Positions 38,543 to 51,394 of a DNA stretch of 64,000 bases are shown here, in pieces; the first letter of the stretch is position 1, and each line of letters starts with the position of its first letter. The stretch lies in assembly GCA_025594325.1 (NCBI GenBank), contig JANHCV010000003.1, forward strand, positions 2,108,001 through 2,172,000. The letters run 5' to 3'. This DNA is from Blastocladiella emersonii ATCC 22665. Taxonomy: Eukaryota; Blastocladiomycota; Blastocladiomycetes; Blastocladiales; Blastocladiaceae. The notes beneath the pieces are model-generated. The model was not told the DNA's origin. It worked only from the letters and a program-made list of their open reading frames with translations, and did no database searches. The translations under genes and the position numbers were made by a program.

Positions 38543-41500
38543 ATGACATCGTCCGCTGACGCCACCAAGGTCGTCCTGCGGCCCTCGCCATCGCAGACGA
38601 CAGCCGCTGCGCTCGCTGCCGTCGCGGGAAAGTCGCCCTCGTCGTCGCCGGCCCTGAGCTCCGCCTCGCTGTCGCCGCCTTCCACGTCGGCCCCGCTTCA
38701 CCACCACCACCACACGGCTGCTGCTGCACCCGTCGCATCGACCCCACCACCCGTGCCCGCGCGCCGCTCATCGGGATCCGCGATGCGCGGCCTCGCCCCC
38801 GCGCGCCTCACGATGCACACGACGCCGCGCACCGCGTCGCTCGACCCGCTGCCGGCGCCGCACGCGACCATCACGTCGGCGCTGCCCGACAGCTTCCTGA
38901 CGGGGAGCGCGCTCGACTCGCCCGCCACCATCGAGATCAGCGAGTCGTCGTACGCGCCGACCCCGACGTCCGCGCCACCAAGCGCCGTCGGCGCATTCCG
39001 CTTCCCGCCGCCCCACCCGGTGCCGGCCTCGGCTGCCGTGCTCGTCACCAAGACGCCCGAGGCTGCGACGCCCGTCGTCAGCTCGCCGTGGGCCACGTCC
39101 GTCCTCTCCGACTCGGCCGTCCTCGTCGATGCCGCCGACCACTCGGCGCTCGGGTCCGGGTCTGCGCTCGCGCCGGCCGCCGAGGGATCGTCCCCTCCGC
39201 TGCTGCCCGCGGACGCCGCCGATGACGCTGCTGGTCATGGTCCTGCAACGGAACTTGCCGCAGAACCCGCGGCTCGTCTCGCCGTGCATGCACCTGCGCC
39301 ACCCGAGCTTGCCTCGGCCGCCGCTGCTCCTTCCACGACGACAACCAGCGCTTCTCCTCCCGTGCAGGCGCCCCGCCGTCTCAGCACGCCCGACGAGATC
39401 ATCACGCTCGCGCTCCAGCGCAACCTGCCCGCGAGCGACGTCGACGACGAGATGTCGAGCCCCGAGCCGTCGCCGACCAAGACCACCATCACCGCCAAGC
39501 ACCGCCGCATCTCCGCGTGGGCCGCCCCCGTCGAGCTGCGTGACGCGCCGCTGCCGGTGGAGCCCGAAGAGTCCCTGGCGCGTGCACGCAGCAGCTCGGC
39601 GATCCTTGAGCCCGTCGCCGTCCATCGCACGGGCAACTCGACGCGGTCCCAGCCGATCCTCCCCTCCTCCTCGGCCGTCGCTGCCCAGATGCACGCCGCG
39701 TCAGCGTCGTCGGCGGCGGCGCCGCTCGACCCGCCGCTCCTGCGCCGTGCCGGATCGCACGGCGATACGCCCAAGCCGCGGTCCGTCCTCAGCCTGGTCC
39801 CGTCCACCTCGCTCGAGGACCTCGTCTCTACCCTCTTCTCCTCTGGTACGCCTCCTCTCGCTCGCCTGTCCCCCATCCGTGTGTCTGACACGATCCCTCC
39901 ATGTAGCCCGCGCCGCCAACATCCCGACCGACGACTCGCCGCCGTCGGTCCCGCCGCTCGCCGTCCCCGGCGCCTCCGCGGACGCGCACCGGCCCTTCAA
40001 CCTCGACTTCTACCTCCCGCCCCTCTCCACGGGCGGCGCCGGCTCGCGCTCTACGATCGCCGGTCCCGCCATGTCCTCGTCCAATGCCGCCGATACGTCG
40101 CGCGCCATCCACCCGCTCGCCCACATCCTCAGTCCTCCGCTCCCCGCGGCGCCCGCCCCGCGCGTCGCTTCGCCACCACCACCAGTATCCGCGTCCGTTG
40201 TCCCGGCCCCAGCTCCGGCGCCCGCTCCGGTTCCGGCGCAGGAGAGCCACGAGTGGACCGCCGTCGCGCAGGACGGTGCGACCACGACGACCGCGACGCT
40301 CAAGCGCACGCTGACGCGCCAGGGGTCCATGTCGTCGGCGTCGGCCGTCTTTGTCATGTCCGCGACCACCACCACGTCGTCCAACATCGGTGTCCCCGAC
40401 GCCCCGCTGCCGCTGCCGCCGATCCCCGTCACATCCCCCACCATCCCGCCCGCGCAGGTCCTGTCGTCCTCGCTCGAGACGGCGCTCGTCTCCCCAACCT
40501 CGAAATCGTACCTCGCCAACCTTCCGGGTACCGCGCCGCCCGTAGTCCGCGCGCTCGAAGCCGTCGAGTCGCGCGTGCACGCGCGGTGCGCGGCGCTCGA
40601 GGCCGAGAACGCGGAGCTGCGGCACCAGGTCGCGGCGCTGACCGAGGAGATGGCCGAGACGCGCAAGGTGCACCAGATGATGATCCGCGACCTGTACGCC
40701 AAGCTCGACGCGCTGCAGCAGCGCGAGCTGCTCATGGTCGCCGACGCCGCGGGGAACGCGGGTCTCGGGCTCGGCGCGCGCCCGCGGACGAACAGCATGG
40801 GCGCCACGATGCGCGCGGGCTCGCTCATGGCGGTCCGCGAGGAGGAGGGGCGCGGGCGCGACCAGTTTGATACCCTGTCGTCAGCGAGTAGCGCGACCGC
40901 TGTCGCGCCTGAGCGTGCGGGGTCGTCAGTCGGCCACCCGTCCGCGACCTCGGCGGCGGCGGCGGCGACCGCGGCCGCGGCCCTCGCGGCAGCCAAGGCC
41001 AAGAAGAAGAGTAAGTTCCGCTCGTGGTTCTGATCATGATGATTCCCTGCTGCGCTGCGCTGCGCTGGGTGCTTTGTGGCATGACCGTGCACCGCCTCCC
41101 TCCTCCTCCCCTCCCTCAACCTGTACCCTACACCCTAGATCCCACCTACTCTTCCGCTACCTGTATCCTTGCTGCTGCACGTCATGCCACAATACATCCA
41201 GTTCACGCCCTTCCTCGTCTACCTTGACTGACACCGACCATTGTCGTATAGGAGCCAAATCAGCTTCGTCGCGCAGCCGGTCGCGCCTGCGCTCGATCCT
41301 CTCGTCGACCTCGTCTGTATCGTCGTCCTCGCCCGACTCGCCCGTCTCGCCGCACGCCCCCGCTCACGCTGCACTTGCACCCGCGCACCCGACCCGGCCG
41401 CCGCCCGAACCGCCCGTCCACGCGTCGTCGCCGCAGCAGCAGCAGGAGAAGAAGCGGCCCGTGTCCCTCGCCCTCAACTCGCTGACGGCCGCCGCCGGGG

Positions 41501-44157
41501 CCGCGGGCAAGGAGGTCGACCAGCACTCGGTCCTGCAGCGCGGCGGCAGCGGCGGGTCGAGCAAGGCCAGCAAGCGGCGCACCTGGGCCGACAAGTGGGT
41601 CCAGGTCGCCAAGGGCGTGCTCCGGCCGCAGCATCATCATCACCACCATCACGTACGTTCGACTTGCGTGGACACGTCGTTGGATCGACACTGACGCATC
41701 GGACGGATGTAGAAACACGGCGCCCTCCCCGCGCACCTCGACGACCTCGAGTCGCGGCCGAGCGGCGACACGGCCGTGTTCGGGCCCGCGACGCCGCGCT
41801 CGATCCGCGCCGGGTTCCCCGTGGCGGCGGCCTCGACCACGACGCTCGCGGGTCCTGCTGCAGACAGCGACGGCCGCCCGCGCGCGTGGTCCAACGAGTT
41901 TGAACGCGCCGCGGCAGCTGCGGGCCACGCGGGCGACCCGTGGCCTGTAACCACCGCCGAACCCAACCCGACGACGACCACGACCACCACCACAACCGTG
42001 ACCGTCGCGCTGCGCGTCTCGACCGACTCGGCGCGCTCGACGCCGTCAACGAGCAGCAACCCGCGGCGGTGGCTCGACGCCGCGACGCTGCCGAGCCTGC
42101 GTTCGCGCAGCAGCAGCATGGACAGCCTGGGCTCGGCGGGCGTGCGCGCGGCCGCGGCCGAGGACCACCCGGGCCGCGCCGTGGTGCTCGACTGGCACGA
42201 CCGCGTCTACTACGAGGCGTGTCTCGTGCACGACGACCTGGTCGCGCTCGCCGGCCCTGCGGGCGTCGCGGGGGCCCCCGACACGCGCCGCCGCGGCGTC
42301 ATGGGCGCCGTTGCGCTGTCGGTCGTCAGCATGCACACGGCGGTCGCCGCGTGGCCCGCGGCCATGGTCAAGTGGCTCGCGGGCATCGAGCAGCCCACGT
42401 CGCCGGCTTTTGGGGGCGGTGGCCCGCTGTTCCGCCACCGCCACGCCGCCGCGACCTCGTTCATCGCGGACCACGACCGCGTCGCGCTCGCCATCGCCGA
42501 CGACGCGTGGCCGCCCGTCGCGCACTCGCGCGAGCTCGCGGGCATGTTCGACGCGCACGCGCGCGCGCTCGCGGGCGCCGTCGCTGCCCATTTCCCAGGC
42601 GTCGACGCGCCCGCGCTCGCGTCGTTCGCGCGGCACCTCGCGGGCGTCGGGCTCGCGCTCGTCGTCGCCATGGCCGCGTGCGACCCCGCGGCGTCCCTGT
42701 TCCTCGCGGGGCTCGGCGCGCTCTTCGACCCGACGCGGCACAAGCCCGTCGCGCTCGTCGCGAACCCGAGCCGCCGACCGCTCATGGTCGCGGGCGTGCT
42801 GTTCCCCGGGCTCGCGATTGCGGTTGCGGATACTGGGTCGACGATCGGCGAGATGGCCATGGCGACGACCGCGTCCGTCGCGTCGTCGGCGCTCGCTGGG
42901 TATGACCTCGTGCTCGTCAAGGCGCGCGTCCAGGTCGATGTTGCGCCAGAGGACGTGATCCCGCCCGTCCCGCCCCTCCCGCAGGCCGCGCTCGTGCTCC
43001 ACGACGTCGTCGTTGTCGAGCCCGAGGACGAGGAGGTGCACGTCGAGGACGAGGGCGTCGGCTACGAGTCGCTCGGTGCTCCCGAGCCGCTCGCCGCGGC
43101 AATGGACAGCGATGACGATGACGACGTCCCGCTCGGACTCGCGGCTCAACCGCGCGCAGTCGTTCCCGACACGGTCGTGCGCGACCCGGTCATCAACGAC
43201 CCGCGCTCACCGGCCCCCGTTCCTCCCCTCAACAACGCGGTTCCGCTCCCGCCGCTTCCGCCCGTCCCCGAACCGGCAGTCGACCAGCGCGCCGTCGACC
43301 CCGCCCCGTCGATCACGCCCTCCGAGTCCCGCTCCTCGCGGCACGCCGCCGAGAGCGACCTGGTGCGCACGTTCCGGCGCGTGTACGCGCTGTCGAGCCG
43401 GGTCATCGAGCTCAGCGAGCCCGCGACGCCGCCGCCGCCCGTCCCGCTCACGCCCGCGGTCGTTGACGGGCAGATCGTCTTCGCGCCACCGCATCCGCCC
43501 CTGCTCACCGAGGCGGCCCCCGACGCGGACCGCGACGTGATGCGACACCACCTGCTGCGCAACGTGGCGCGCGCGCTGCTCGAGGTGCACCACGCGATGC
43601 CGCTGCCGCTCGACCAGGTCCACGAGCGGTTGCAGCGGTCGATCGCCGCCGCCGTGCCCGTCGTCGCCCACCACGAAGATGGCAGTGACCGGTCGCTCAC
43701 CCTGCGCACGTCCTCGTCGACGCTGGGCGGCGGCGGCGGGTCGCCGTCGATGCACCTCGCGCCCGTGAGTCCCGGCGCGTCGTCGATGATGGCCGCGTCG
43801 CTCGTCTCGGCCGCTGCGCCCGCCGCGCCAGGCGACCACCACCACCACCACCACCACCACGCGAACGCCGACCGCAAGCGCCGCCGGTGCCGCGCGTACC
43901 TCGTCAAGGACTCGGCGCGCGCGCTGGTCCAGGCGCACGCCGCGGGCGTCGAGCTGTTCGAGGCGTCGCCTGGGACTCCCGTCGATCGCACCGCGCACAG
44001 TATTCGCGGGTCCGAAGTGGCGGGCGCAGAAGAAGGCGGGGTCGTCGAGCAGACCGTGTTCTGCGGCCTGCGCCGTGCGGGGACCGGCCGCGTGCTTGTC
44101 AAGTGCCGGGTGCGCGCGACGGCGGCGGTCCCGCCGGTTCCATCGGTGAGTGCATGA
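38543..44157 (+). CDS. Very large low-complexity protein with coiled coil (novel)
   Basis: Not recognised. Model: 38543..39845, 39907..41010, 41252..41652, 41713..44157 (1,750 residues). Intron 2 (41011..41251) opens with a perfect GTAAGT and links two otherwise separate ORFs in phase; without splicing, exon 2 would end in KKKSKFRSWF. Exon 4 has no upstream ATG of its own, which supports one gene. The first 600 residues are Ser/Ala/Pro-rich. A coiled coil lies at about 645-690 (ALEAENAELRHQVAALTEEM). The second half has a more folded look: VLDWHDRVYYEACLVHDDLV, AVAAWPAAMVKWLAG and GMFDAHARALAGAVAAHFPG. Poly-His runs occur three times. The true 3' end may be 44319 through an intron 44150..44215 adding KIVSHLDALFTPMWRM. 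Confidence 0.62.
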
Positions 44158-44371
44158 GAGTAGATGTTTTGTTGATGTGGGAGTGATAGTATGTATGAAC
44201 CTAGGTGCAAATGAGGAAACGAATGCATATCGCGCAAAATTGTCTCGCACCTCGACGCGTTGTTCACGCCCATGTGGCGGATGCGGGACGGGTTTCGCTT
44301 GACGCGTCTGTTCAGGTGAGTTGCTTGTGGCCCCCTGCTCCTCTCCGATCCCCTGGTCCCGACGGATATCA

Positions 44372-47300
44372 ATGCAACGAACGAACATGATGCAGTGGGA
44401 TGAGTTCAGGGACCCCAGGCGGATACCGAGACGGTCGCCGCTTGCTGTCCTCGCGGCCGTCGCCTTGGCCCTTCTCGCCGTAGCTCCGGCCATCGCGGCA
44501 GCTAGTTTTGCTTCGTTCCCCGCAGTCGAACGGACACCTCAAGATCCATCCAATGTCACGCTCGCGGTAAGCATGCTGATGCTCGCCCCATCGTCGTGAA
44601 GTTGACACTCGTCGCAGCTCATGTATGCGTTCGGATACAGCTCGGCGGCCATACGGGCAGAGTATCTGGCATCCGTCGATGCGCATCTCCTCGGCATCCG
44701 CGACGCGCACGCGGCCGGGTATCTCGCCTTGGCCAACGTCAACGTCCAGATCCTCAACACGACGAGCGACCGCGGCGTCGAGGATGGGGCTGCTGTCTTT
44801 GCGGCCGTCAGTACGTCTCATAATCCACGCGACGGAGTTACTCTGACCTGTAACCGCGACCCCGCACTTGTAGAAGCCGTCAAGGCCAACGTTGCGGGCA
44901 TCCTCGGCGGCGGGACCTCGGACGCCGCGCGCCAGATCAGCCTCGTGACGAGCGTCTACAACGTTCCCATATGCTCCTTCATCGCCGTGTCCTCGCAGCT
45001 CTCGGACAAGGCCGCGTACCCGTGGCTCTACCGCTTCTCGCTCGGCGCGCACACCACGGGCCGCGCCATGCTCCAGTACGCGCAGCGCGTTGGATGGCGG
45101 CGCATGGCCGTCGTCTACGAGGCGGGCTACGAGTTCATCAAGGACGGTACGTGCCATCTGATTTCTCGGAAACTCGCCCGCGCGCCATGTCGACTGATCT
45201 GATTCGTGTTCTCACTTGACCAAGCCGCGTCTAGTCGTCCGTGAACTCGACGACCGCGGGCCCGACTACGGCGTGTCGGTCGTGACCAAGACCATGTTCG
45301 GCAATACGGACATGGGCAAGCGTGCACTCGACGCCATCTACGACGCGCTCGTGACGAGCGACGCGTATATCGTCGCGTTCGTGCACCTGACGCCCAACGG
45401 CGCGCGCGTGCTCGACCACCTGCACCGGCGCGGCTGGTTCGAATCCGTGTACTTGGGCCGGCCGCGCGTCCTCGTCATCGTGACCAACCCGCTCGGCGAC
45501 GTGCTCAACCAGTTCCCCGGCCTGCACACGGCGCTGCTCGCCAAGGCCGGGTTCGTGAAGCCCGACGCGCTCGGGCTGCCGCCCAAGGCCATCCTCAACC
45601 CGTTCGCCGCCAACTACACGGCGACTACCGGCGCGCCGTACCCGTACCCGAACGTGCTCGGGTTCTCGGCCGCGTACGCGTGCGGGTACACGATGGTCGC
45701 GGGGCTGCACCGGCTCGCGTGGCAGTACGGCGGCGGGGACATGGCGCTGCTCGAGCAGCGCGACCCGGCGCTCTTCTCGCACCTCGCGCTGTCGCTCTTC
45801 AACGAAACGGCCGGCCGCGCCGCCGGTGTCCCGATGCGTATCGACGAGGACGGCGACGTGATCCCGCGCGGTTTCGCCGTCTACTCGATCTACCCGTCGC
45901 CCGACGCACCCAACGGGATCGGGTACGGGACGTGCCTCGAGGTCCCGAACCTGAACGGCACGGATATGCCGTCGTGCCCGTTTCCAGGGCTGTCGGCTGG
46001 TGCGTTCCCCGTCGACGCGACGCCGCGCGTGGCCATCAACAACGCACTGGGCACATCGGGCGGCGACTTGATCATTGGCCTGGCGTGCCTGACCATCGTC
46101 ATCATGGCCGCGCTGATCGCAGGCCTGGTCTGGTTCCGCCACCACCGCGCCGTCTCGCGGACGCCGCCGCTTCTGGCCACGTTCCTGCTGCTCTCCATTA
46201 CCTTCCAAATTGCGTCGGCTTTCGCGGATCTCGGGATCCCTACGCCCACGTCGTGCCTCGTCCGCGACTTTACCAACTTCTTCGCAGCCATCTTCATCAT
46301 CGTCCCGATCCTGGGTCGACTGGTCCTCGTTGCCTGGGTCACGTCGTACTTTACGCGCGGCACGAGGCAGAGCCGGCAGCGTGGTCGGCAGCCGCAGCAG
46401 CAGACGTCTCCGCCGTCGTCGACACTTGGCCGGCTACGAAACGCGTTCCCCGCGCTCAACCGTCTGTCGACGATCAGCCGACCGTCCACGCTCTCGCTGG
46501 CCGACCTCGCACCAGCGGCGACGACCGGCGACGCCGGCCACGAGCGCCACTATGCGACGATGCTCGCGCACAAGCGCGCCCTCGAGGGCGTCGCGACGAG
46601 CAACAAGGACGCGACGCGGCGCGCGTACATCTACCGGCTGGTCCCGTCGTTTCTCGTGTACGCGGCGCTGATCGTCTACACGCTCGGGTGGCAGTGCCCG
46701 TCGGCCGTGTCGGCGGTCCCGCTGCCCGACTGGCGCACCGAGTACAAGTGCGAGTGCGCGGGGCCCGGCGGCGACGGGCTCGACCGCACCTACGGGTACT
46801 CGATCTCGCTCCTGCACATGATCCACGCGGCCGTCGGGCTGTTCCTCGCGGCGCGCATGCGCGCCAACGCGTTCAACGGGTTTGAAGCACGTAGGTGAGC
46901 GCGCGCGCAGGTCGAGAGGGTCGGATCGTGGTTGCTGACGGCTTGCCCGTGCCTGTGTAGGACGCACCGGGCTCGCGCTGTTCAACGGCACCATCATGTC
47001 GTTCATCTCGGACGCGATCCTCGTCTCGGGCCTCAGCAACAGCTACGCCGAGTACGCGCCCATCATCCAGGCCGTCAACCTGTTCGCGTCCACGTCGACT
47101 GTCTGCACCTACTTTATCCCGATCCTCTTCCGCGCCTATACGCGGCCAGACCGCGCCCTGCCCGCTGAGTCCGGGAAGCCCGGCACCGTGCCTCTCGCTG
47201 CCTCGCCCACGGGAAACCGCAGCGGTCACATCACGACCGCGTCGAGCTCGGAGTCTGAGAGCGGCGGCGGCGGGCGCGGCCAGACCGACGACCCGGACGA

Positions 47301-48045
47301 CGACGACGCGGTCCTCGTCCGCGTCAGCACCTCGCTCCCGTCGTCGAGCACGTCGGCCGGCGTCACCGCGGGCGCGGCGGGTGTCGGCACCGGCGCCGGG
47401 GGCACGATCGGCACGACGCGCAGCTCGCCCACGACGTCGGGCCCCGTCGACCTCGTGGCCGCGCCTGCCCCGCTCGCCGTCCCCTCGATAGCCGTGGCCA
47501 CGCTGCGACGCGGCGGCACGCTGCAGCGGCCGCGCGTGTCGAGCGCGCGAACGTACGCGCAGCCCGTCGAAACGCTCCCGCGACACGCGCCGCTCGAGCC
47601 GAGCGTGTGGTCCGCGCACGCGCAAGTGTGCCAGGTCAGCGACGCGACGCTGGCCGAGGTCCTCGCGGCGGTGCCCGTCGACATGCACGCGGGGCTGCGC
47701 CGGTCCACATCCGCGTATCGTAGGAGATTGTGGCGACGAGTGAAGGAGCCGACACCAGCGCGCGTGTGGATGTGGAGCACGCCCGAGGCCAGGCTCGTCG
47801 CGCTCCATGTCGGTGAGGAACGGTCCGATCAGCTCGCGTGGACCGGGCCCGCGTCCGCGTTCGCTGCGTTCGCGGTCCCCACACGCGCGACGAGCGTGGT
47901 GCTCCACGGACGGCACCTGCGGCGGTGGGTCGTGCTCGAGCTGGACGACCGCGACGCGGTGCAGGCGGTGATCGACGCGTGTCCGACAGCGGTCGAGTCA
48001 CCGCGAAGAGTAGAGCCGCGAAGCGACTTCCTGAGCGTCATCTAG
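44372..48045 (+). CDS. Class C GPCR-like receptor (GABA-B/ligand-binding type)
   Basis: Exons 44372..44566, 44618..44810, 44874..45146, 45235..46890 and 46961..48045 (1,133 residues). A cleavable signal helix ([20 protein letters not shown]) leads to a periplasmic-binding-protein/ANF-type ectodomain (about 65-495) with [59 protein letters not shown] and [14 protein letters not shown]. Seven hydrophobic segments follow, about 497-832 (for example [57 protein letters not shown] and [15 protein letters not shown]). A 300-residue Ser/Thr/Gly-rich cytoplasmic tail ends the protein. NYT and NET sequons lie in the ectodomain. Exon joins restore continuous domains. The ligand and G protein are unknown. 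The start is only 214 bp after the preceding stop. Confidence 0.87.
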
Positions 48046-48125
48046 CAGGCGGGCGGGCGGGTAGCTGAAGAAAATACATTGCGCTGCGCTGCAAAACGGA
48101 GGGATCGGGGAGTGTGTGCGGGCGA

Positions 48126-48951
48126 TTAGTGCAGCTCGGTCGTCTTCCACAGACCGTCGCCGAGGTGGTGCATGTTCTCGACGCCGATGTTCTTGTTGAT
48201 CTTGCGGCTACACGGTTACGGACGAGTGAGCTGCGATGCGGGAACGGGGGCGGGGTTCGAGCGTACATGTCCGAGGTGCTCATCTTGAGCCAGCCGATGG
48301 CGAGCGGCAGCTGCTTGCCCTCGGCAAAGATGGCGACGGGCGACTCGGCCGGGAGACCCTCCGAGTCGGCGGGCATCCAGGCACCGGCGCTAGTGAGGCC
48401 GGGGCACATGATGTGCGCCGACGACAGGATGAACTTGATGGCGCCACGGTCGACCTGGAGCGCGGGCATGATGAAGGGGTCTACAGAACGGAGGGGTCCA
48501 TCAGGAAATGGGGGTGGTCGGTTGGAGGTGCAAGACGCGCCGCCGTACACTGGTGGAGGATGCGCAGCACGGGCATCCATGGGCCGTCAAAGTGGTTGAA
48601 GAAGAGCGGGCGCCCGTTGACGGTCAAGACCTGGATGCGATCCTGGCTAGCGAGCGCGAGGAACTCGGGTGTCAGTGCAGACCTCGCAACGGTTTCTCGC
48701 GATCCAGCGGGACGCACCACTTGACAATCACAAGCGGCGACTTCTTGGGGATCAGGTCATCGAGGTAGGGCTCGATCTTCGGGTACTGCTCGGCGAGCTT
48801 GGTGCGGATCGCGCGCTGCACCGACGACTTGGCCTGGGTCTGGCCCGACACGGACTCCTTGGGGTCGAACCTGGCGCAGCAGCAGGTGGGCCCGAGTCAG
48901 AGCGATTCATTGCATGGAGTGGTGGGCAGATGCATGGTACTTCTTGAACAT
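48126..48951 (-). CDS. TMA20: Translation reinitiation factor Tma20/MCTS1
   Basis: A PUA-domain protein that pairs with Tma22/DENR to recycle 40S subunits and drive reinitiation. Five exons: 48951..48941 (11 nt), 48870..48718, 48646..48549, 48480..48267 and 48207..48126 (185 residues). Introns of 70, 71, 68 and 59 bp are all in phase. The spliced product follows human MCTS1 almost block by block: [106 protein letters not shown] and [14 protein letters not shown]. It is divergent from H3 copy 1, 199 bp away. Confidence 0.95.
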
Positions 48952-48964
48952 GGCGGCGCGGTGA

Positions 48965-49561
<597 letters not shown>

Positions 49562-50030
49562 GCGCCTCGTGCTCTCTCTTTGTATATTTCCCCTTCTCCG
49601 AGGCGAGTCGAGCATGGCGTGAGTGAGTGAGTGACCTGTCGCTCGCTCGCTGTTGTGCCTCGTCCACGCTCCCTCCTCTCTCTCCTGTTTCTTCACCCGG
49701 CTTTTCTCAAAGCCCCCAACACGATTGAATAGTTACATGCTCCACCTTGCTGCTCGTCTCCTTGCTTGTGTGTGTCTTGATGGTTGTTGAGTGCGCGCGT
49801 CTTGACGGTCAACGACGACGAGCGCGCGTGAGCAAAGCGGCCACGGTGCGTTGCGCTCGTCGGACATCCTCGTCGTTGTCTCTCGCCCTCAAGGTCATCT
49901 GAAAGCTGAGAAGAGGAGAAACCTCGCACGGCGGTCGTTATTTAGTCAGGTCGACTCGCGCGAGGCCTCGTCAGCGCGGCTTGCACTCCCGATCCCACGA
50001 AGACGGTGAGCAGCAACGATACCGGCTACC

Positions 50031-50355
50031 ATGGAGCACACAAATGAAGAAGACTTGCTCCAATTCGTGCAGCACCGCCTGCCCATCGAGATCGTCCACC
50101 TGCTCGTACTCCTTGGCCAACTGCGGCGGCGACTTGGCGCACCGCGCCGCGGTCCCAGCAACACGCACTGTGCTTGCTCCGCGTCGTTCCCGGCAACTTC
50201 TTCTCCACGAGCCGATGGGCGAGCACCTTCGGCGCGCTGCAACCGCACACAAACAGCTCCGCGACACGATGTTGCTTGAGCTCTCAGCCTCCGCACCCCC
50301 GCACCCCTGCCTCCTCCGTCTGACACGCGAGCATCAGTCGGCCCTCCTTGTTTAG
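50031..50355 (+). pseudogene. Decayed F-box-like fragment, left copy
   Basis: Starts MEHTNEEDLLQFVQHRLPIE then IVHLLVLL, closely like the intact downstream gene (MEQMNADLMQPAHQRLPIEV, VELILIFAL). Further matching pieces (LLRVVPGNFF against LLRVVP...NFF) are in another frame, and the rest is lost. It is an old, truncated relative carried along inside the duplicated segment. The remaining 49562-50030 and 50356-50769 of this arm show nothing else recognisable. Confidence 0.55.
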
Positions 50356-50769
50356 CTCAAATTCGCCGTCGGCCAGATTGAACTGCACAGCGTATGGCTT
50401 TACCGTGTATGCGAATCCGGCGCAGTCGAGTGCACAGGCGCAACGCTCACCGGATTGCGCAGCTTCACGATCCTTGGAGCGGCACACGTGAGTGGCGCGG
50501 CACGTCCATGGCCCACCTGCAGCGCTGGGCGGACTACTTTCCTTGAGAGGCACCATATGGCTTCGCGTTTGGTTTTCAACTGGCGAACCGGAGAGCGAGG
50601 ACCGCGTGTCACGTCAGGCGGATGATCCCACACGTTGGACGGCGCGCATCTCAACGAGCTTCACGTCCTCGCCAAGCTGAGACGAATCCAACGACAATAG
50701 GAACGGAACACAAATGAACTCTTGCGTATGTATGCATAGAAGCAGGAACATTACCAACGATTGAACAAA

Positions 50770-51252
50770 TCAGACAAGCAGCTCGGTCAGAGTCCACGGC
50801 GCGGCCGCACGGATCGCCGCCTCGCCCGCGGCCGTGACACCGGTACCCTGCAGGTTCAGGCTCGTGAGGACCGGCGGGAGGTTCGCGGCCAGGACCGCGG
50901 CGCCCACGTCGGAGAGGTCAGCGTTGTTCGCGAGCGTCAGCTTGGTCAGCGTGGGCGGGAGCCGCGGCGCGAGGAGCATCACGGACTCGTCGTTGAGCAG
51001 CTGCCGCTCGAGCTGGAGCACCTGCAGCCCGGGTGGCATCCGGTCGGCGAGCGCCTGCGCGTCCTCGAGCAGCAGCGGCGAATCGACCAGGTGCAGCGAC
51101 TGCAGCGAGCTCGGCAGCATGCGGATCAGCTGCGCGAGACACCCGTTCGCGAAGTCGATGGTGCGAAGGTCGAGCTCCTTGAGCCCGTTGAGGAACGCGC
51201 CCGACAGCGCACGAATCGCCGTGTCGTCGAGGTGCAGGCGGCCATCCTCCAT
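50770..51252 (-). pseudogene. 5'-truncated LRR gene copy
   Basis: The last 157 codons are identical in protein to the C-terminus of the intact LRR gene at 53266-54984 (LHLDDTAIRALSGAFLNGLK onward, stop at 50770). Upstream of 51241 the sequence is unrelated. An in-frame ATG at 51252 (MEDGRLHL) would allow a 160-residue LRR-only product, but no promoter evidence is seen. Confidence 0.8.
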
Positions 51253-51394
51253 TGATTCCTTTGCAGTTGTGTGGAGTGTCAGCGGTCTCAGTAGAGGTTT
51301 CGCACGGTCGCAGTAGCGGAGGCAAGCGTCAGGGCGAGCGTGCGCCGCAGCGACGCTTCGCTCTACTCTCGAGCCATCAGCACTACTCACCACC

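Noticed and set aside
50284-50556. 90-residue ORF present in both arms (mirror at 55198-55470)
   Set aside because: It is conserved only because the arms are identical copies. No family match, no promoter, and it lies next to the decayed F-box fragment.
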